Shown in pieces: positions 1-12,114 of a stretch of DNA of 64,000 nt. A program made the position numbers and the translations under genes. The notes beneath the pieces are model-generated. The model searched no databases. It saw only the letters and a program-made list of their open reading frames with translations, and was not told where the DNA came from. Source of the DNA: Mermis nigrescens (taxonomy: Eukaryota > Nematoda > Enoplea > Mermithida > Mermithidae); assembly GCA_036768485.1 (NCBI GenBank), contig JAVLUZ010000228.1, forward strand, positions 1 through 64,000, given 5' to 3'. Position 1 is the stretch's first letter; the number at the start of each line of letters is the position of its first letter.

Positions 1-1136
1 ATGCACTTGCTTTTATAAAAGTCCTCGACTTCAAGAGGGAAGCTGCCCCTACACCGTCCTTCTTATGTGTATTCGTAGTTCCATAGACTTGACCAGAATG
101 GGCGTAAAAGCAAAAGAATATTATGTGTCCTTATGTTTTAATTTTCTTTTTTAAATTGCACATGTTTTCTTTCAGCAATTTACTTCACGCTGTATATTAA
201 AATAAAAAATTTCATGGGCAAGTTGTGCGATGCTTGCAGCAATTCTCGCAGCCACATCCAGTCGCGTTATCACTTTGCTGTCTATGCCCCTCTTGAAGCT
301 GAAGTAAGTGTTATGCATGCTTGCAACTTCCGTGTGCAGCTTGTTCTTTATAGGGCTATTTATTTTGGTTTCAAAAGGTAAATCGTCAGAATACAATATG
401 TTAGGAAGTCAGTTCTATTCTCTTTCCAAGCTAAGTGAAAGAGGCTTAATAAATAATTTTCAAGTATGAACTAATTTCAGACTATGTCCAAGAGGATAAA
501 TGGGCACATGCCACCCTCTGAATGAAATCTGAGAACGGCTTTTTCCTTTATTCCTCCTTTGCTTTTTAGTCGGAAATCGCGAAAAAAATTTTGGCGTCTC
601 GCGCCAAATTTCAAAATTATAATTAGAATCCAGATAGTCCCAAGCACGCGGTTTAAACACTCCATTTTAGTCTTTATACAACCTAAAGCGTACTTTACAT
701 CTAAGCCTTCTGTACTTCACAGGTTTTATGCAGAAAATGAGATTTGGTAAAGAAGCAAGAATGACAGTAATTTTTCGGCGTTGATTATGATTTTGCTGAT
801 GAACTTATATCATTTTTAGGGTGAATTCACAATTATGATTTGACTGATTTTGTGAAAAGTTTAACGTTAAGATTATTCAAAAGTGTATTGCTCTTTTTAC
901 AAAATATTTCCAGACCTTGCTGGAGAGACGTTTGAGCACGCCACCTCAGCAGAAAGCCCCACCCCTAAAGGAGATAGTTTTCATCCTCAATGTATTCAAA
1001 GTATCCGAGTTGCCAAATTTGCTAACCAAAATTCATCCGTTGGTCTCCCCTTGTGCTTTAAAAAATCTTTGGTGTGCCCCCCGAATAAAATCCTGGAAAT
1101 GGGCCTGACCAAGGCTTAAATAGGTATTATTATGAT
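1..1136. other. Non-coding AT-rich DNA, no gene recognised
   Basis: No family match can be made in any frame. A minus-strand reading frame at 172-396 is open for 74 codons, but it has no recognisable domain and no clear splice context. The only structure I can support is a stretch near 575-750, listed separately, that resembles a repeat near 61,670-61,830. Confidence 0.5.
575..750 (+). repeat. Dispersed repeat, copy 1 (partner near 61,665-61,830)
   Basis: The segment starts with a hairpin-like GGCGTCTCGCGCC. It then runs through the landmarks AACACTCCA, TTTACATCTA, TACTTCACAG and TTTTATGCAGAAAA. The same landmarks occur in the same order near 61,670-61,830, after an imperfect TTGGTGCTTCACGCCAA hairpin. 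The two copies are 61 kb apart and clearly diverged. The family is unknown. Confidence 0.55.
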
Positions 1137-1140
1137 TTAT

Positions 1141-1195
1141 ATATTATTACTATTATTATTATTATTATTACTATTATTATTATTATTATTATTGT
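1141..1195. repeat. (ATT)n microsatellite
   Basis: About 18 consecutive ATT/TAT triplets with two ACT interruptions are directly visible. Confidence 0.95.
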
Positions 1196-1256
1196 TGCTT
1201 TATGACTATTATTATTAAACTATTAAATTAATCAAGTTATTTTGAATGGTAGCAGA

Positions 1257-1605
1257 CATGCACAGCATGGGAATTTTTCCTGGGGGGATTTTAAGTGCGT
1301 TTTTAGATTAGAAATGGTGGATCCTCGTCGAAAACATCGTTTTTTGGCGTGCCGGACTATGTTTCATCTTTATTGAGCATAAATAAGACTAAAAAATTTC
1401 GAAAAAATAAAAGAACTTGGGCAAATCGAACAATATACATTTAGGTCACAACATATTGACACTTTTGAGCAAATAGATAGCTAAAAATGCTTTGCTTTTC
1501 CTACGAATTTTTATGAAAATTTTTGAAACTTAAAAAATCCACCAATTCTCGGGGAGTGAAAAAATTTTTGCGAGGAGGGGTGGGGGGGGTTTCGGGGCAT
1601 ACATG
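1257..1605 (-). mobile_element. MITE family B, diverged copy (minus orientation)
   Basis: This resembles the reverse complement of the copies at 1,635-2,006 and 2,402-2,810. Shared landmarks are CATGCACAGCATGGGAATT at one end, the TTTTGAGCAAATAGATAGCTAAAA block and the GTGAAAAAATTTTTGCGAGG block. It lies head to head with the next copy. Ends are approximate and no target duplication is visible. Confidence 0.5.
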
Positions 1606-1634
1606 GACGTGGTATAAGTGACAGAGGGTACTAC

Positions 1635-2006
1635 CATATGTGATCTTGAGAGGTTTCCGCCTCCTTACAGAAAAATTTTTACCTCTCTCCCTGCAAAATT
1701 TTTTCACCTCTCCCCCAGAATTGGCGATTTTTTTTAAAGTTCCCAATTTTCATTTTAGCTATCTACTTGCTCATAAGTGCCAAATTTTCGGCGCGTCGCG
1801 CCATTATTCATGTTTTGATTATATTTTGTTCAATTAGTATCGACTTTTTTAAATTTTTTCGAAACTTTTTGTTTTTATGCTCTAGAAAGATAGAGCATCG
1901 TCAGAAACGCTGAAAAACGATGTTTTTGATGCGTACCAACCATTTTTGACCCAAAAAATGTACTTTACAGTTTCAACTCTCAGAATTTCCGTGCTTTGCA
2001 TGTATG
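1635..2006 (+). mobile_element. MITE family B, hAT-type
   Basis: The 372-bp segment has ends CATATGTGATC and, read inward from the right, CATACATGCAAAGC. Flanking octamers are GGTACTAC and GTTCTTAC, six of eight identical, consistent with an old 8-bp target duplication. It carries an internal GGCGCG-T-CGCGCC hairpin at 1,790-1,802. It encodes nothing, so it would depend on a transposase supplied elsewhere. Confidence 0.6.
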
Positions 2007-2014
2007 GTTCTTAC

Positions 2015-2393
2015 TCCTTCTGGGCTTAACTATACAGTCACTTTGACTGAAAATACATCGCTATGTAGTTTTTCTGAGGCTCAGAGCCTTTTTGGACTCA
2101 GTCACACACCGTGCGAGTTCAGAAATTCTATTTGGTCGTTTTTCTTTGAGTTTCAGAAGGATTTCTAGCTACTCTCCCTTCTCCAAAAGGGCTAAATAGC
2201 TATTTTTAGTTCAGGATGCTTGAATAACTGTTCGTGAGCTCGAAAGGAGGTCAATATACATATTTGCCACAAATGCTCGAAATACCTTCTTTTGCAGTAG
2301 AATTTTTTTATCAAGCACTTACTTGTAGCTATCTCCAAGTTTTTGATTTTCACCTCTCCCCGAAAGTTTTAACTTGTGCACAAATATTCTGTG
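2015..2393. other. Intervening non-coding DNA
   Basis: Diverged sequence lies between two MITE copies. I see no reading frame or repeat that I can assign. Confidence 0.4.
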
Positions 2394-2401
2394 GTGTAAA
2401 C

Positions 2402-2810
2402 CATACATGATCTTGGGGTGGAGTTTCCAGCTCCCAGAAAAATTTTAATCCCTTCGGAAATTTTTTCACCCCCCCCCAAAGTTCGCGATTTTTAGAAAGT
2501 ACTCCGAAATTTCCAAAAAATAAGTAGCAAAGGTGCTTTTTTAAATGTTTTTAGCTATCTGTTTGCTCAAAAGTGCTAAATTTCTGGAGGTTCGCGCCAT
2601 TATACACATGTTTTTACCATATTTTATCCAATCTGTTCGACTTCTTGATTTTTGTCGATTTGTTTTTAAGTTTATATGCCCTTGAAAGGTAAAGTATCGT
2701 CCAAAACACTAAGAATTGGCCTTTTTCAAGCGTATTTACAATTTTTGGGCCCAAAAAAGGCATTTCATAATCTCGCCCCCGCCTCAGAATTCCCATGCCG
2801 TGCATGTTTG
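2402..2810 (+). mobile_element. MITE family B, hAT-type
   Basis: The copy runs from CATACATGATCTTGGGG to a right end reading TGCATGTTTG. The left flank GTGTAAAC and right flank GTGTGAAAC match apart from one extra base, which supports an 8-bp target duplication. It shares the TAGCTATCTGTTTGCTCAAAA block and a degenerate GGTTCGCGCC hairpin with the copy at 1,635. Confidence 0.65.
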
Positions 2811-3944
2811 GTGTGAAACCTTAGCTCCTTACGTCCATCTGTGACACCCATGCAAAGTTAGTTGTTCCCCATCCCCCAACGTCAGAATTTTTTGTCTCCT
2901 CCTTCTTGGCAAATACTTGCGTTTTTGACCATTTTCGAGTGTTTTTGGCCACAAATCAGATCAGTAACCCCCCGCCGTAGAAATGGTGAGGGACTTCCTC
3001 TCAGAATTTTCAACCATTACCTGTATGATCCTCACTTTTCCACAAACTATGTTAATAAAAACCCGTTTGATGGAGCAGGACGAGCAATAAATAACTAGGT
3101 ATATTTTTGATAAATAAACTTTTAGGAATTATTGTGCTGAATATTGTGTGAAGATACAATTCATATGTTAGTAATATTGACATTTCTTACTTGTTTTTGG
3201 ACGAATTTTGCCACTTGACGATTAGTGGCATTATATCCGACATGAGATAATTTTTGGATGCAGTTATCCTTAGAATATTTGCTGCTTAGCGACGCACAAT
3301 GGCAGAGCATCTATTACTAGATTTTAAAGTATGATTGAACTCTTTGTACCATGCATACACAACATGGGAATTCTTGGGGGTAGGGGCAAAAAGAGTTTTC
3401 TAAAGTTCCTTTTTGGCGTAGAGCATTACTTTTTGGAATTTCTAACGATGCTGTTTCGTTCTAGTGATAAATACAAGAAAATTTGGCCAAAATGATTGTT
3501 TGGCATAAGGCAATGGAGCAAATTTACCCCCTACTTTTTTGCTTCTTGTATGCTCAAATCAACTGTTGTTGTTTTTTTTATTTTTTTATATCAACTTAGG
3601 TCAACAAGAATATGCTATACTAGCAGAAATAACGAAAAGCTTTTCAAAAGTAGATTCAGATGTTTTTATAAGGAATGGTACATATACATAAACTTAGCAC
3701 TCTGAAATTCAAATCTCTGCAGTCACTATGTGCTTGTGAGTTGAATCTTATTTCTATGTATATAAACTTTCAACTACAAAGGAGTTGTTTTTTATTTAAT
3801 ATATTTCATGCGTTCAGAAGCAATTTTAAATATTAAAACAAATTTTTTCGGCGTGTTTTGCGTTTTTCGATTACATATGTAGGTTTTTGTGGTTAAAAAT
3901 AAAAAAAATTGTTATTCCGCAAAGAATTTTAGCAATTTATTTTA

Positions 3945-4026
3945 ACAAAATATTTTTTCATACTTCATGCGTCATATTCAGAAAAGTTTAGGTCATACAA
4001 AAATGTTTAAAACTGCTGCATATATC
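3945..4026 (+). repeat. Direct repeat, copy 1 of 2
   Basis: The segment ATATTTTTTCATAC...GCATATAT recurs at 4,296-4,372. Shared landmarks are GTCATATTCA, AAAAGTTTAGG and CTGCTGCATATAT. The two copies are about 350 bp apart in the same orientation, with scattered substitutions. Confidence 0.8.
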
Positions 4027-4295
4027 TTTCTTCTTTTATGATCTTTTTATCAGTAAGTAGAGCCTGTTGTTAAAACCTCAAAACGCTTTTAATGCCTCGT
4101 ACAGCAATTCTTAATTTTTTGTATCCTATACAGACCCCAGAATTCGTGCAATTCCAGGATCTAATTCTTGAAATTTTTCGGTTTTTGTGATTTCCTGATG
4201 TCAAGTTGAAAATTTTTATAAAAGACGTTGATTCTTTGCGTGACAAGAAATCGTTTATGGATACAATAATCTTATTTATTGCAGCAACAAAAATT

Positions 4296-4372
4296 TAATA
4301 TTTTTTCATACTCCATGTGTCATATTCAAAAAAGTTTAGGCATACGAAAATATTTAAGGCTGCTGCATATAT
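4296..4372 (+). repeat. Direct repeat, copy 2 of 2
   Basis: This is the partner of the repeat at 3,945-4,026. It keeps TTTTTTCATACTCCATG, GTCATATTCA and GGCTGCTGCATATAT. Confidence 0.8.
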
Positions 4373-5032
4373 ATTAACCCTAAATCTTGAGGATAAATGA
4401 ACATCAGTAAAATCAATGTTATAAAATTTTATAGAGAGCGATCCACGATATGCGTCGACCTAACAAGGCTGAGGTTCATAGGGGTGAGATAATAGTATCC
4501 TTTGATCAGTTTTGAGAACCAAACGACGAATTTGTTCAAGAACTATGTTTTTGCTCATCAGTGCTCGATTTCTACAATGCGCTGTCTCAGTGATAAAAAC
4601 CATGCATTAAAGTGCAAACTTATTGTGCCTTGTATGCGTGTAATATAGGTGCACAAAGTCAGGGCGAGGGTTAGACCCTCAGAATCCAGATTAGTAAAAT
4701 TATTGTTCACGCTCTTTCTGTAGTCAAATAATGAAGATGATCAAAATAGCCTGCATAAAATGTTTTCTGGTTATACCGCATTTTTTAGCATGTTTGCATC
4801 GTTCTGACTGCTTTGTATCGCTTTTAACGCTGAAAAATGTAGAAATTGATCAATTGGGCTAGATATTTCGAGTTTTTCAATCATTTATACACATTTTTTA
4901 CTTTTTTCGAATAAATAGTACACAAAATTTTTGATTCGGTGCTAGGAACAATTATACGATTTTCACTTTGCTTGTCTTCAAAAATGATGCAGAAAATCTT
5001 ATATCCGCTAAATATCACCGGCTAGTACATAC

Positions 5033-5335
5033 CATAGGTGAGCAGCACTGAAATTCCGGAAGGGGCGCAAGATTTTTCAAAGGTTAAAAATGGTCCTAAA
5101 AATGGTGGTATGGCGGATAAACAAAATTTCTAAATGTTTCTCATTGAGCACTATCCATAAGCATCAAAAAATTGCGAAAAAACTTAAATTCTGGGGGTAA
5201 TGCCCTCTTACCATTCGTGGGCTGCAAGAAATTCTGGGGGTATGGTTGAGTGAACTCGCAAAAAATGTTACTGAATATAAAAGGGGGTCTACATTAACCT
5301 AAACGGGGTGTAAAACCCCCAGGTCCCACGCCTAT
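5033..5335 (-). mobile_element. MITE family A, diverged copy (minus orientation)
   Basis: It begins CATAGGTGAGCAGCACTG, contains the family core TCATTGAGCACTATCCATA followed by AGCATCAAAAAATTG, and ends near CCCACGCCTATT. These elements occur in the same order in the well-preserved copies at 57,429 and 63,374. No matching 8-bp flanks can be seen, so the right end is approximate. Confidence 0.65.
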
Positions 5336-6293
5336 TTATTTTTCTTGCGCTCTAAGTGTATGTTTGACGCTTGTGTCATTTAGCCGTTTTGCTTAGTGAA
5401 TTTAATGTAGGAAGATGACGTATTCGCGATCTCTTTTTATTTTTCTAATTCTTGTCCTTTTTTATACGCGGGCAGGACAAATTAAGGAGTTTGGTTCCCT
5501 TTATTTGAAAAGGACTTGTGTTGTGTGCATTGTTGACTTAAAGATTTGCTGAAAAAGCAGTGACAATTTTCGACAATGCAATATTATCGTTCTGCATTAT
5601 TTTATGTGCTTTAACAGTGACCGATCCTGTATTTCCTGATGAGGGGAGTGGCGGAATCCCAAGTTTTCCAAATAGTATCCAAAATTGTTCGAAAAATCCG
5701 TCCATTTCGCTTATAGTATCGATTTTTCGCCATCTTTTGATAGATAGAATCTTTGTGATCAGTTCGAAAAAGTTAGAAATTTTTCAAATTTTCTACAAAA
5801 AATGCGTATTGTTAATTTTGAAATCAGCGTAAAGCACCACAAAATGCTCGAGAGATCATTAAAATAAGTAAAAAAAGTCCTTGTTTTGTAAATGAACGAC
5901 TCTTCTAATGTAAGAAAATAAACTCTATAGAGTCAAAAAGTCAATAAATGTTGTTTATGATTACTAACTGGTGCGAAGAGCCAAAATTTGAAAAATTGTG
6001 ATAAAAAATTTGCTAAAATCATTTTTAAAAAACATTTCTCTCTATTGAGCCCAACTATTTTTTGACAAAAGAGGGTCTCCCTACGCCCTTCTAAATCCGT
6101 ACCTGTGCCTTAATAGCTTATATACATACAAATTTCGTTGTGCCTATCTTCCTGCCTATTGTTAAAACTTTTTCTGACCAGTCAACTGTTTTGTAACTCA
6201 TTTTTATCCGCTTACTTTTCTTTAGTAAGCATTGCAGTCTGCGTCCTATTATGTTTTAAACATTTTACGCATATCATTGTCCTTTTGAAATCA

Positions 6294-6331
6294 TATATCT
6301 TGTATCTTGTATCTTGTATCTATGTATCTTG
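6294..6331. repeat. (TATCTTG)n microsatellite
   Basis: About five units of TATCTTG are directly visible, the fourth interrupted by a short TATG. A short TGTATG/TGTGTA run follows at about 6,345-6,362. Confidence 0.85.
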
Positions 6332-7388
6332 CCTTCATTATACTTGTATGTGTATGTGTATCGATCAAACCTATTTTTAGCGTACAATGGAAAAATTTTC
6401 ATGTAAGTATTCTGGAAGCGACTGACAGCGCAAAAAATTTTCATGTTGGATCAAAACTAAATTTTAGTGTCGTGTGAAATTAATTTTTATATTGGATCAA
6501 AGCGAAATTTTCGTGCCACCTTAATACTAACGTTTAGTGGCAGCCAGTTACATGCTAATTGTTTGCTTAGATACAACAGATTATTTTTAACAGTGTAGAT
6601 GATGATAAACATCATTCGAAAAGGAATCAACTACGAGAGGTGTAAGAAGTAAGAATGAGATAACTCGTTGCACTATGCCAAGAAAATTATGCACATGATA
6701 AGTAAATTATTCAAATAATTTATTTATGGAAACTATTGCGTCGCCCGTCCGCTTGCTAAATTAATGACTATATCTAATGAAATGGCTACTATTTCACTTT
6801 GATTACAAGAGAGATATTAATAACAAATTTCATTCAATATATATTAGGTAATGCCTTAGCCGTACCTATAATATATTTGGGTTGGGTACCCCCAACATAT
6901 GTCCCCTCACCACAGCTATAACGGCAAATATCTGGGTGGTGCGGTGTTTTTAAAGGTATATATTGAAAAAAACTAAAGATCCTCAGTATGTTTTCTTGTT
7001 TACACTCAATACCGAGCTAGTTGTGAGTGTGTAAAGTTTACACCAAAAATTTAAATGATCGGCGGAGGGCCAAATTTCTTTTAAAAATGTTTACCCTGAT
7101 TAGTAGGTTTCGAATCTGGTCTTAAAATTTCTTTACACTCATTAGTTGTTGCACAGGATTGTAAAGTATACGGATTTTTACTGTTTTATGTCTCGAATAA
7201 TACCTAACTTAGTTTTACATACTATGCAGTCTAATTGGTTTCAAAACGTAGACACTTATAAAATCTAGGGAGTCTTTTTTATGGGACAGTTCTTTTTGAG
7301 ATTCGCTTATTTACTTATCATGTTTGAGTTCCTCATAGTTTAAATGGTATCCCTAATTTTTTCATAACTCAAATTGTAATAGGAGGAA

Positions 7389-7475
7389 GTCCGATTTATC
7401 GGACGTTTCCCCTTTACTGTATGTCCGACAAAACGGACATTCCACTCGAAACGTCCGTCTTGAAAATCGGATGTC
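7389..7475. repeat. Cluster of GTCCG...CGGAC hairpins
   Basis: Within 87 bp there is GTCCGA-TTTA-TCGGAC (7,389-7,404), then TGTCCG-ACAAAA-CGGACA (7,422-7,439), then an outer GTCCG...CGGA pair near 7,453-7,472. The outermost strands GGACGTTTC and GAAACGTCC can also pair with each other. No coding or known element explains this. Confidence 0.75.
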
Positions 7476-8116
7476 CCATTGTTTTATATGCTGTGACTAG
7501 CATCATTTTATCGAGCTTTTTGAGGGCTTTCTAAATCTGAAAATATTTTCAAATAAAAACGAATTTATCATGAGTAATAAGGAATTACTTTCGTGTATAT
7601 TTTTAATTAGTCTGGGTCACTCAATGCGTTTATTCCGCTCGGCTGCACGCCGCATGCATTATACGTGATGTACCTATACATTATGTATACGTTCTACGTG
7701 TATTAGTAACAACTTATGTACAACATACTTACTTATATGTCTATATGTACAACACTCAGCAACGTACGTGTACCTATCCCTGCAGCATCTGCTTGAAACC
7801 GAAAATCGATATTCACAAGGAAAGCGATTCAATCCTTGGATTAGACTGGAATTTTGACAATGCATTTGAGGTTCTTTTTCAGATGCTGTTAAGTTTTGAT
7901 GCAGCTTTTTGGTTTCCGGATATGCTAATTCCGGTCCAGTTGCACGCCATGAGCTATATGAATATCAGCCTTTCTTCCTATAGCTTTATTTGCTGCCATT
8001 GAAAACACAAAAATATTGTAACATATAACATACGCAGATCTTTCATCACTTTTCCTTTATTGAAGATGACGTGCAGAAAGTACTGCGAAATTTCGCTAGC
8101 AAAGCTTCATATGGGG

Positions 8117-8216
8117 CATGCATGGGCGTGAGGTTTTACACTACGCATGGGCGTGAGGATCTCTGGACCCCCCCCAAATCGATAATTGTACCCCAAGAAT
8201 TGCTGTTTTTGAATAT
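8117..8216 (+). mobile_element. Left fragments of nested MITE family A copies, split by the Ty3 element
   Basis: A first family-A end starts near 8,117 (CATGCATGGGCGTGAGG). It is interrupted at 8,142 by a second family-A end (TACGCATGGGCGTGAGGATC). The second copy is itself cut at 8,217, where the LTR begins. Its other half lies at 24,175-24,222, beyond the 3' LTR. The octamer before the second copy, TTTTACAC (8,134-8,141), matches GTTTACAC (24,223-24,230) at seven of eight positions. Confidence 0.75.
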
Positions 8217-9500
8217 TGTGTAGATGGTGTATCTACAAGCGTTTCACATTAGCAAGCAGAACGCTTTTGACCGTATCGAAATTGGTCAATTGTTCGCCGA
8301 CTTGCAAATTTGGCGCTCTAGCCAGAAAGAGGCAAATCTTCTGCTGTTGGACCATGACTCTGCCGTAGGAAGCGCCGGGGCAATCTAGCCACTCAGCGCT
8401 CATTGATCCTACTAGAAAGTCACGTACATACTGTGAGAGGTATGCAATGTGAGCTATCCTGTGGATTTATTATAATTCCCTTTTTTCTTATCATATAAAA
8501 CATAGGCGACATGACCGCTAATCAGGTTAAGCCAGTGTTAAGAACGGAAATATCAATATTGTATGTAGACGCCATATATGCAAAATTTATTGCTAAAACC
8601 TTAAAGTCACATTCATGTAAAATTATTGTCATAAGATAGTGAGCGTCGTCTTGTGAAAAGATTCGTATTATAGGTATTAGTTTGTTGGCTGTCTTTGCCT
8701 TGTTCAGCTGCGTATTGCCTTGCCTAATCAATGTTATTATTTATTAATTTTGGTGTATATAAAACTAACAATTTTACCTGCCTAAAAGTGCATTATACTG
8801 CAGGCAGAGGTTTGGTCAGGTGGACGGCCCAACCTTTGATTCATTGAGCCTGCCCCTTATCCAATGGCCCAGCCCAGGACTCAACGGCCTGTATTTTAAT
8901 ATTCGTTGTAAAATCCTAGGTGATTTATCTTTTACTTTTCACTTTATCGAAAAATTCAATCATTCATCCTCCTGCCTAGAAGTCATAAAAATTATTACAT
9001 AATTTTAATATAGGGTGACTGCCCGGTTGAGAGCTCTATGTTGTTGTATTAATAGTTCAGTGTGCTCATGGAAACCGAAAAATTAATGGTTTCGCCAAAG
9101 TATTTTGCGAAAACAAGTTCTTAATTTGTTTTGCGATAATTATTATTGTGGTCCGAAATAGGTCAATTGACCTAGGGCTAATTCCGGGGTTACTTAATTA
9201 CTGCTGTGTTAGGTTTCTAGTGCGTAGCCGCCTAAATCTCCTAAGTACAGACAAATCTAGGTCCGAGGAGGTTTTTTAGGTCTAAAGAATTTTGAGGGTC
9301 AACCGGTTGAATAAAGGCGAATCGCCCTACCAACCTGACGAGCGCTTAGTGTAGCCAGGTACTTAAGTAAGTCCCATATGTACATATAGATAGTCCTGTT
9401 TAGGTAGCTGTAGGTGTGTAAGGTTTCTCCTCGGGCGGCATGCTGTTCATTTAGATATCCGTACATACATCCAGTCACCCCAACAAAACCTATATTTACA
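8217..9500 (+). repeat. 5' LTR of the Ty3/gypsy element
   Basis: It starts TGTAGATGGTGTATCTACA, a small inverted repeat, and ends TATATTTACA. It aligns along its whole length with 22,459-24,174, apart from two indels. About 155 bp near 8,902-9,056 are present only here, and the mariner-type MITE is present only in the 3' copy. Numerous substitutions separate the two. Confidence 0.93.
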
Positions 9501-9502
9501 TT

Positions 9503-9512
9503 TGGAGGTCCC
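9503..9512 (+). promoter_or_regulatory. Primer-binding site, probably tRNA-Gln
   Basis: TGGAGGTCCC begins two bases after the 5' LTR. It is complementary to a tRNA 3' end GGGACCUCCA. U73 with a GGUCCCA acceptor fits animal tRNA-Gln as I remember it. The same decamer follows the 5' LTR of the small element at 24,571. Confidence 0.7.
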
Positions 9513-9747
9513 CTTTAGGTTGCTCGCGACAACTGAAGCGGTGTCAGTCATTATAATCAAATATACACAATTTTCTACCCAAAAATTAATTATTTTTGGC
9601 CATCTAAACATGTGTATTGTTTTGCCCATGTTTTCGCCTAATTATGTTTTCATTCTAAAGGGGTCAGATTCGAAAAACTTTTTCGGAATCAAAAGATAGC
9701 CGATTTTTGCCAAATTTTCTCATACTTAACGTTTCATTTGTTGAAAA

Positions 9748-10622
9748 ATGGAAGGTAAGAAAAATCTTCGCACTTCCCAGGCTAAAAAATCGCCACCACC
9801 TTCTCGTTTGACGAGCCAAATGCAGAATGAGCAAACCAGTTCTGTGACAAATGATAGTAAGAATTTACTACCTCAGGCAAATAACACTTCTGTTATGCCT
9901 TCAGATGATGAATCGACAGCGAGTAGCGTTCCTACAGAAACCGGCAACTCTGTCGATGCATCTGGCAAAAACTTTCTGACGAAACGGTCATTAATAACGA
10001 TCCTAATTTTCGTCCAAGTGATAAGCTTGAAAATGATTCTAAATTATCGATTTGTGCTTTTGATATCGAAAGAAACATTTTGTAGCGACATAATTATGAG
10101 GAAAATCGCCCTAATCCAGCTATTTCTGAGCGAATTCTATCTGATATACCTGAAAATATGTAGCAAATTAATCTGCATTATTTACGTTTATCATCACGTA
10201 TCGAGCAATCTGATTTCGAAAAAGCGCAAGAAGTGCGCCAACTTTGTGAGGAAATGAATAGTTTACATCTCACGGCTACATCTTGAGGTCGTTCCGGGGC
10301 TAGTCAGCCTTTGCAAACGTATACTGATGAAAAGGTGATTAATGATATTCCTATCGAATTACCTAAAAGAGGTATTGAGCAGTCTGAAAGTATTCAAATA
10401 AAGTCCAATAATTCCTCACCTATCATTCGGCCTCAGAATATTAATCTCAAGCCTAGAGTCGAACTTGCGACCGAAAGGACTTTTGTGCCTATATTATCCA
10501 TGAGTGAGTGCCCACTTACCAACTTCATGCCTATCTCTTTGCGTATTTGCGAGCAGCACGTGAAAAAACCTATTTCTGTGGAACTTTTACCTAACTCTGC
10601 ACATATTTCGCAGCAGTCATAA
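9748..10622 (+). pseudogene. gag: Ty3 gag, N-terminal region (broken)
   Basis: The frame opens with MEGKKNLRTSQAKKSPPPS, a Ser/Thr/Gln/Asn-rich low-complexity leader of about 80 residues. A frameshift near 9,970 moves the reading to another frame, which continues as an acidic, polar sequence through in-frame stops (TAG near 10,083 and 10,161, TGA near 10,285). It resumes open at 10,311-10,622. The start was chosen because it is the first ATG after the PBS and precedes gag-like composition. No enzymatic domain is present or expected. The region is too damaged to make a full-length Gag. Confidence 0.7.
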
Positions 10623-10643
10623 AACCAGCTAGCAGCTAAGTTC

Positions 10644-12114
10644 GTGCCTTGTTCTGCAAATAATATGCCACAATCATCTTTAGACCCGCCGTTCTTGCAA
10701 TATTTTCCTCCTAATGCGGAATGTGTGCCCTTGCAGCACGCTATGAGTGAAAATTTTTCAGTGCAAGATAATTTATTCGGCCATAAAGATGAATTGATGC
10801 CCATAAAAAACAATATAAAGTCACAAGTGCCGAATCTACATCGTGTGAAGTTTTCAGATGAGGACTCAAATAATTCACAGCGCAAACATTCACATCACTC
10901 GCATCATCATCATAGCTTACGTCGCAAACGCCATAATCCAGATTCATCCTCTTCTTCAAATGAGGTGTCATCTTTTGCTGATGCAATTATTTGTGCTCTG
11001 TTTTTACAGCAAATGCATATTGCAGTTGCTTCTAGAGAATTTTTTCAAGGCGAAAAAATGGATATACATCAATTTTTCAGTGAATTTGAAAGATTGGCAA
11101 ATATTTACAAAATTGATAAAGCCAAAAGAGCTGAATTTTTGACATCATTTATGACGACTATGCTTTGAGCTTATATGAAGCTTTGCCTGCTGAAGTGCAT
11201 AAATCATACTCAAAAACTAAGTATGCTATGATCGCAGAATTTCGTTCACTCGATCATGATACTTTGTTTGATCGCTTCCTTGACCATAAGCAACAGCTTA
11301 ATGAATCTGTGCAAGCGTATTTTCTTGTGATTCATCAAGAATTAAAGCAAGCGCCACCTGAAATTGAGGTTGATTCGCCAAAATTTAATTCAATACTTAG
11401 ACATCAACTAAAGCGTAGTCTATTTACCCGATATTTGAACTGCAGCCAGCATGCGCCGGAAGCTCTTTTATATGAATTTTAGCATAATGCTAAATGTGCC
11501 GAGTATGCAGCTTGTCAGCTCGCAGCGAAAAAACCGCCAACACCTTATGTATCGGCAATTGCTACCCCTACTGGTGGCGCTTTGCCTAAGGATCCTGTGC
11601 GTATAGCGAGTACTTTCGATTCTGATTGCTTGCGTACTAAAACGTTTAGCCGCCAAAACCTTCTGAAAATGAGGAAACCACATCGCCAAAATTCTGCAGA
11701 TATTGCAAACAAACTGGTCACACACAAGAAGAATGCTATGAACGGCTGAAGCAGCGCAAGTCAGATGAAAATGCGCAATATTTGAGAAACAATTTTGCCA
11801 CACATCCTTGTAGTCAGTTGCGATCATGGAATAATCACAATCGCTCTTTGTTGCACCCCAATTATCATAATCGCCAGCCATCTATGCCTAGATATCGCAA
11901 ACAAAGTCAAAATCGCCAACCTATGTCACAAAATTCTGGCGCACATTTTGATTCAAGATGCTTGCGCCCAACTTTTAAACAAAACTACAATGACTACACG
12001 CCAAACTATGCGCCAAATCAATACCAAAATCAGCGCTACAATAATCGCATTCAGCGTTATGATTATCACCAAAATTTTCAAAATCAGCATTACGATAATC
12101 GCTTTCCACCTTAA
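10644..12114 (+). pseudogene. gag: Ty3 gag, capsid-like and nucleocapsid (zinc knuckle) region
   Basis: A His-rich stretch (HSHHSHHHHSLRRKRH, near 10,889) is followed by a retrotransposon Gag-type helical region, FFSEFERLANIYKIDKAKR (near 11,070), and, after a one-base frameshift at 11,165, by FRSLDHDTLFDRFLDHKQQ. The nucleocapsid knuckle is read at 11,695-11,736 as CRYCKQTGHTQEEC, a clean CX2CX4HX4C. An Asn/Gln/Tyr/Arg-rich basic tail runs to the stop at 12,114. The knuckle would bind RNA during packaging. Stops at about 11,480 and the frameshift show the copy is dead. Confidence 0.85.

Larger units (their letters stand above)
2820..5032. other. Gene-free interval with old repeat fragments
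   Basis: A family-B end fragment begins near 3,352 (ATACACAACATGGGAATTC). The direct-repeat pair at 3,945 and 4,296 is listed separately. Otherwise the sequence is AT-rich, without a credible reading frame. Confidence 0.45.
5336..8116. other. Gene-free interval
   Basis: It holds a heptamer microsatellite at 6,294, a diverged tandem near 6,430-6,545 with two GGATCAAA blocks, TTTACAC motifs near 7,000-7,160 and a hairpin cluster at 7,389. No protein-coding sequence could be assigned. Confidence 0.45.

Noticed and set aside
172..396. A 74-codon minus-strand frame near the window start with protein-like composition
   Set aside because: No family could be recognised, there is no clear start context or splice sites, and its length is within chance for this sequence.
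10433..10885. A 150-codon minus-strand frame opposite gag
   Set aside because: The plus strand encodes recognisable Gag-type sequence here. The antisense frame is a shadow without any domain.
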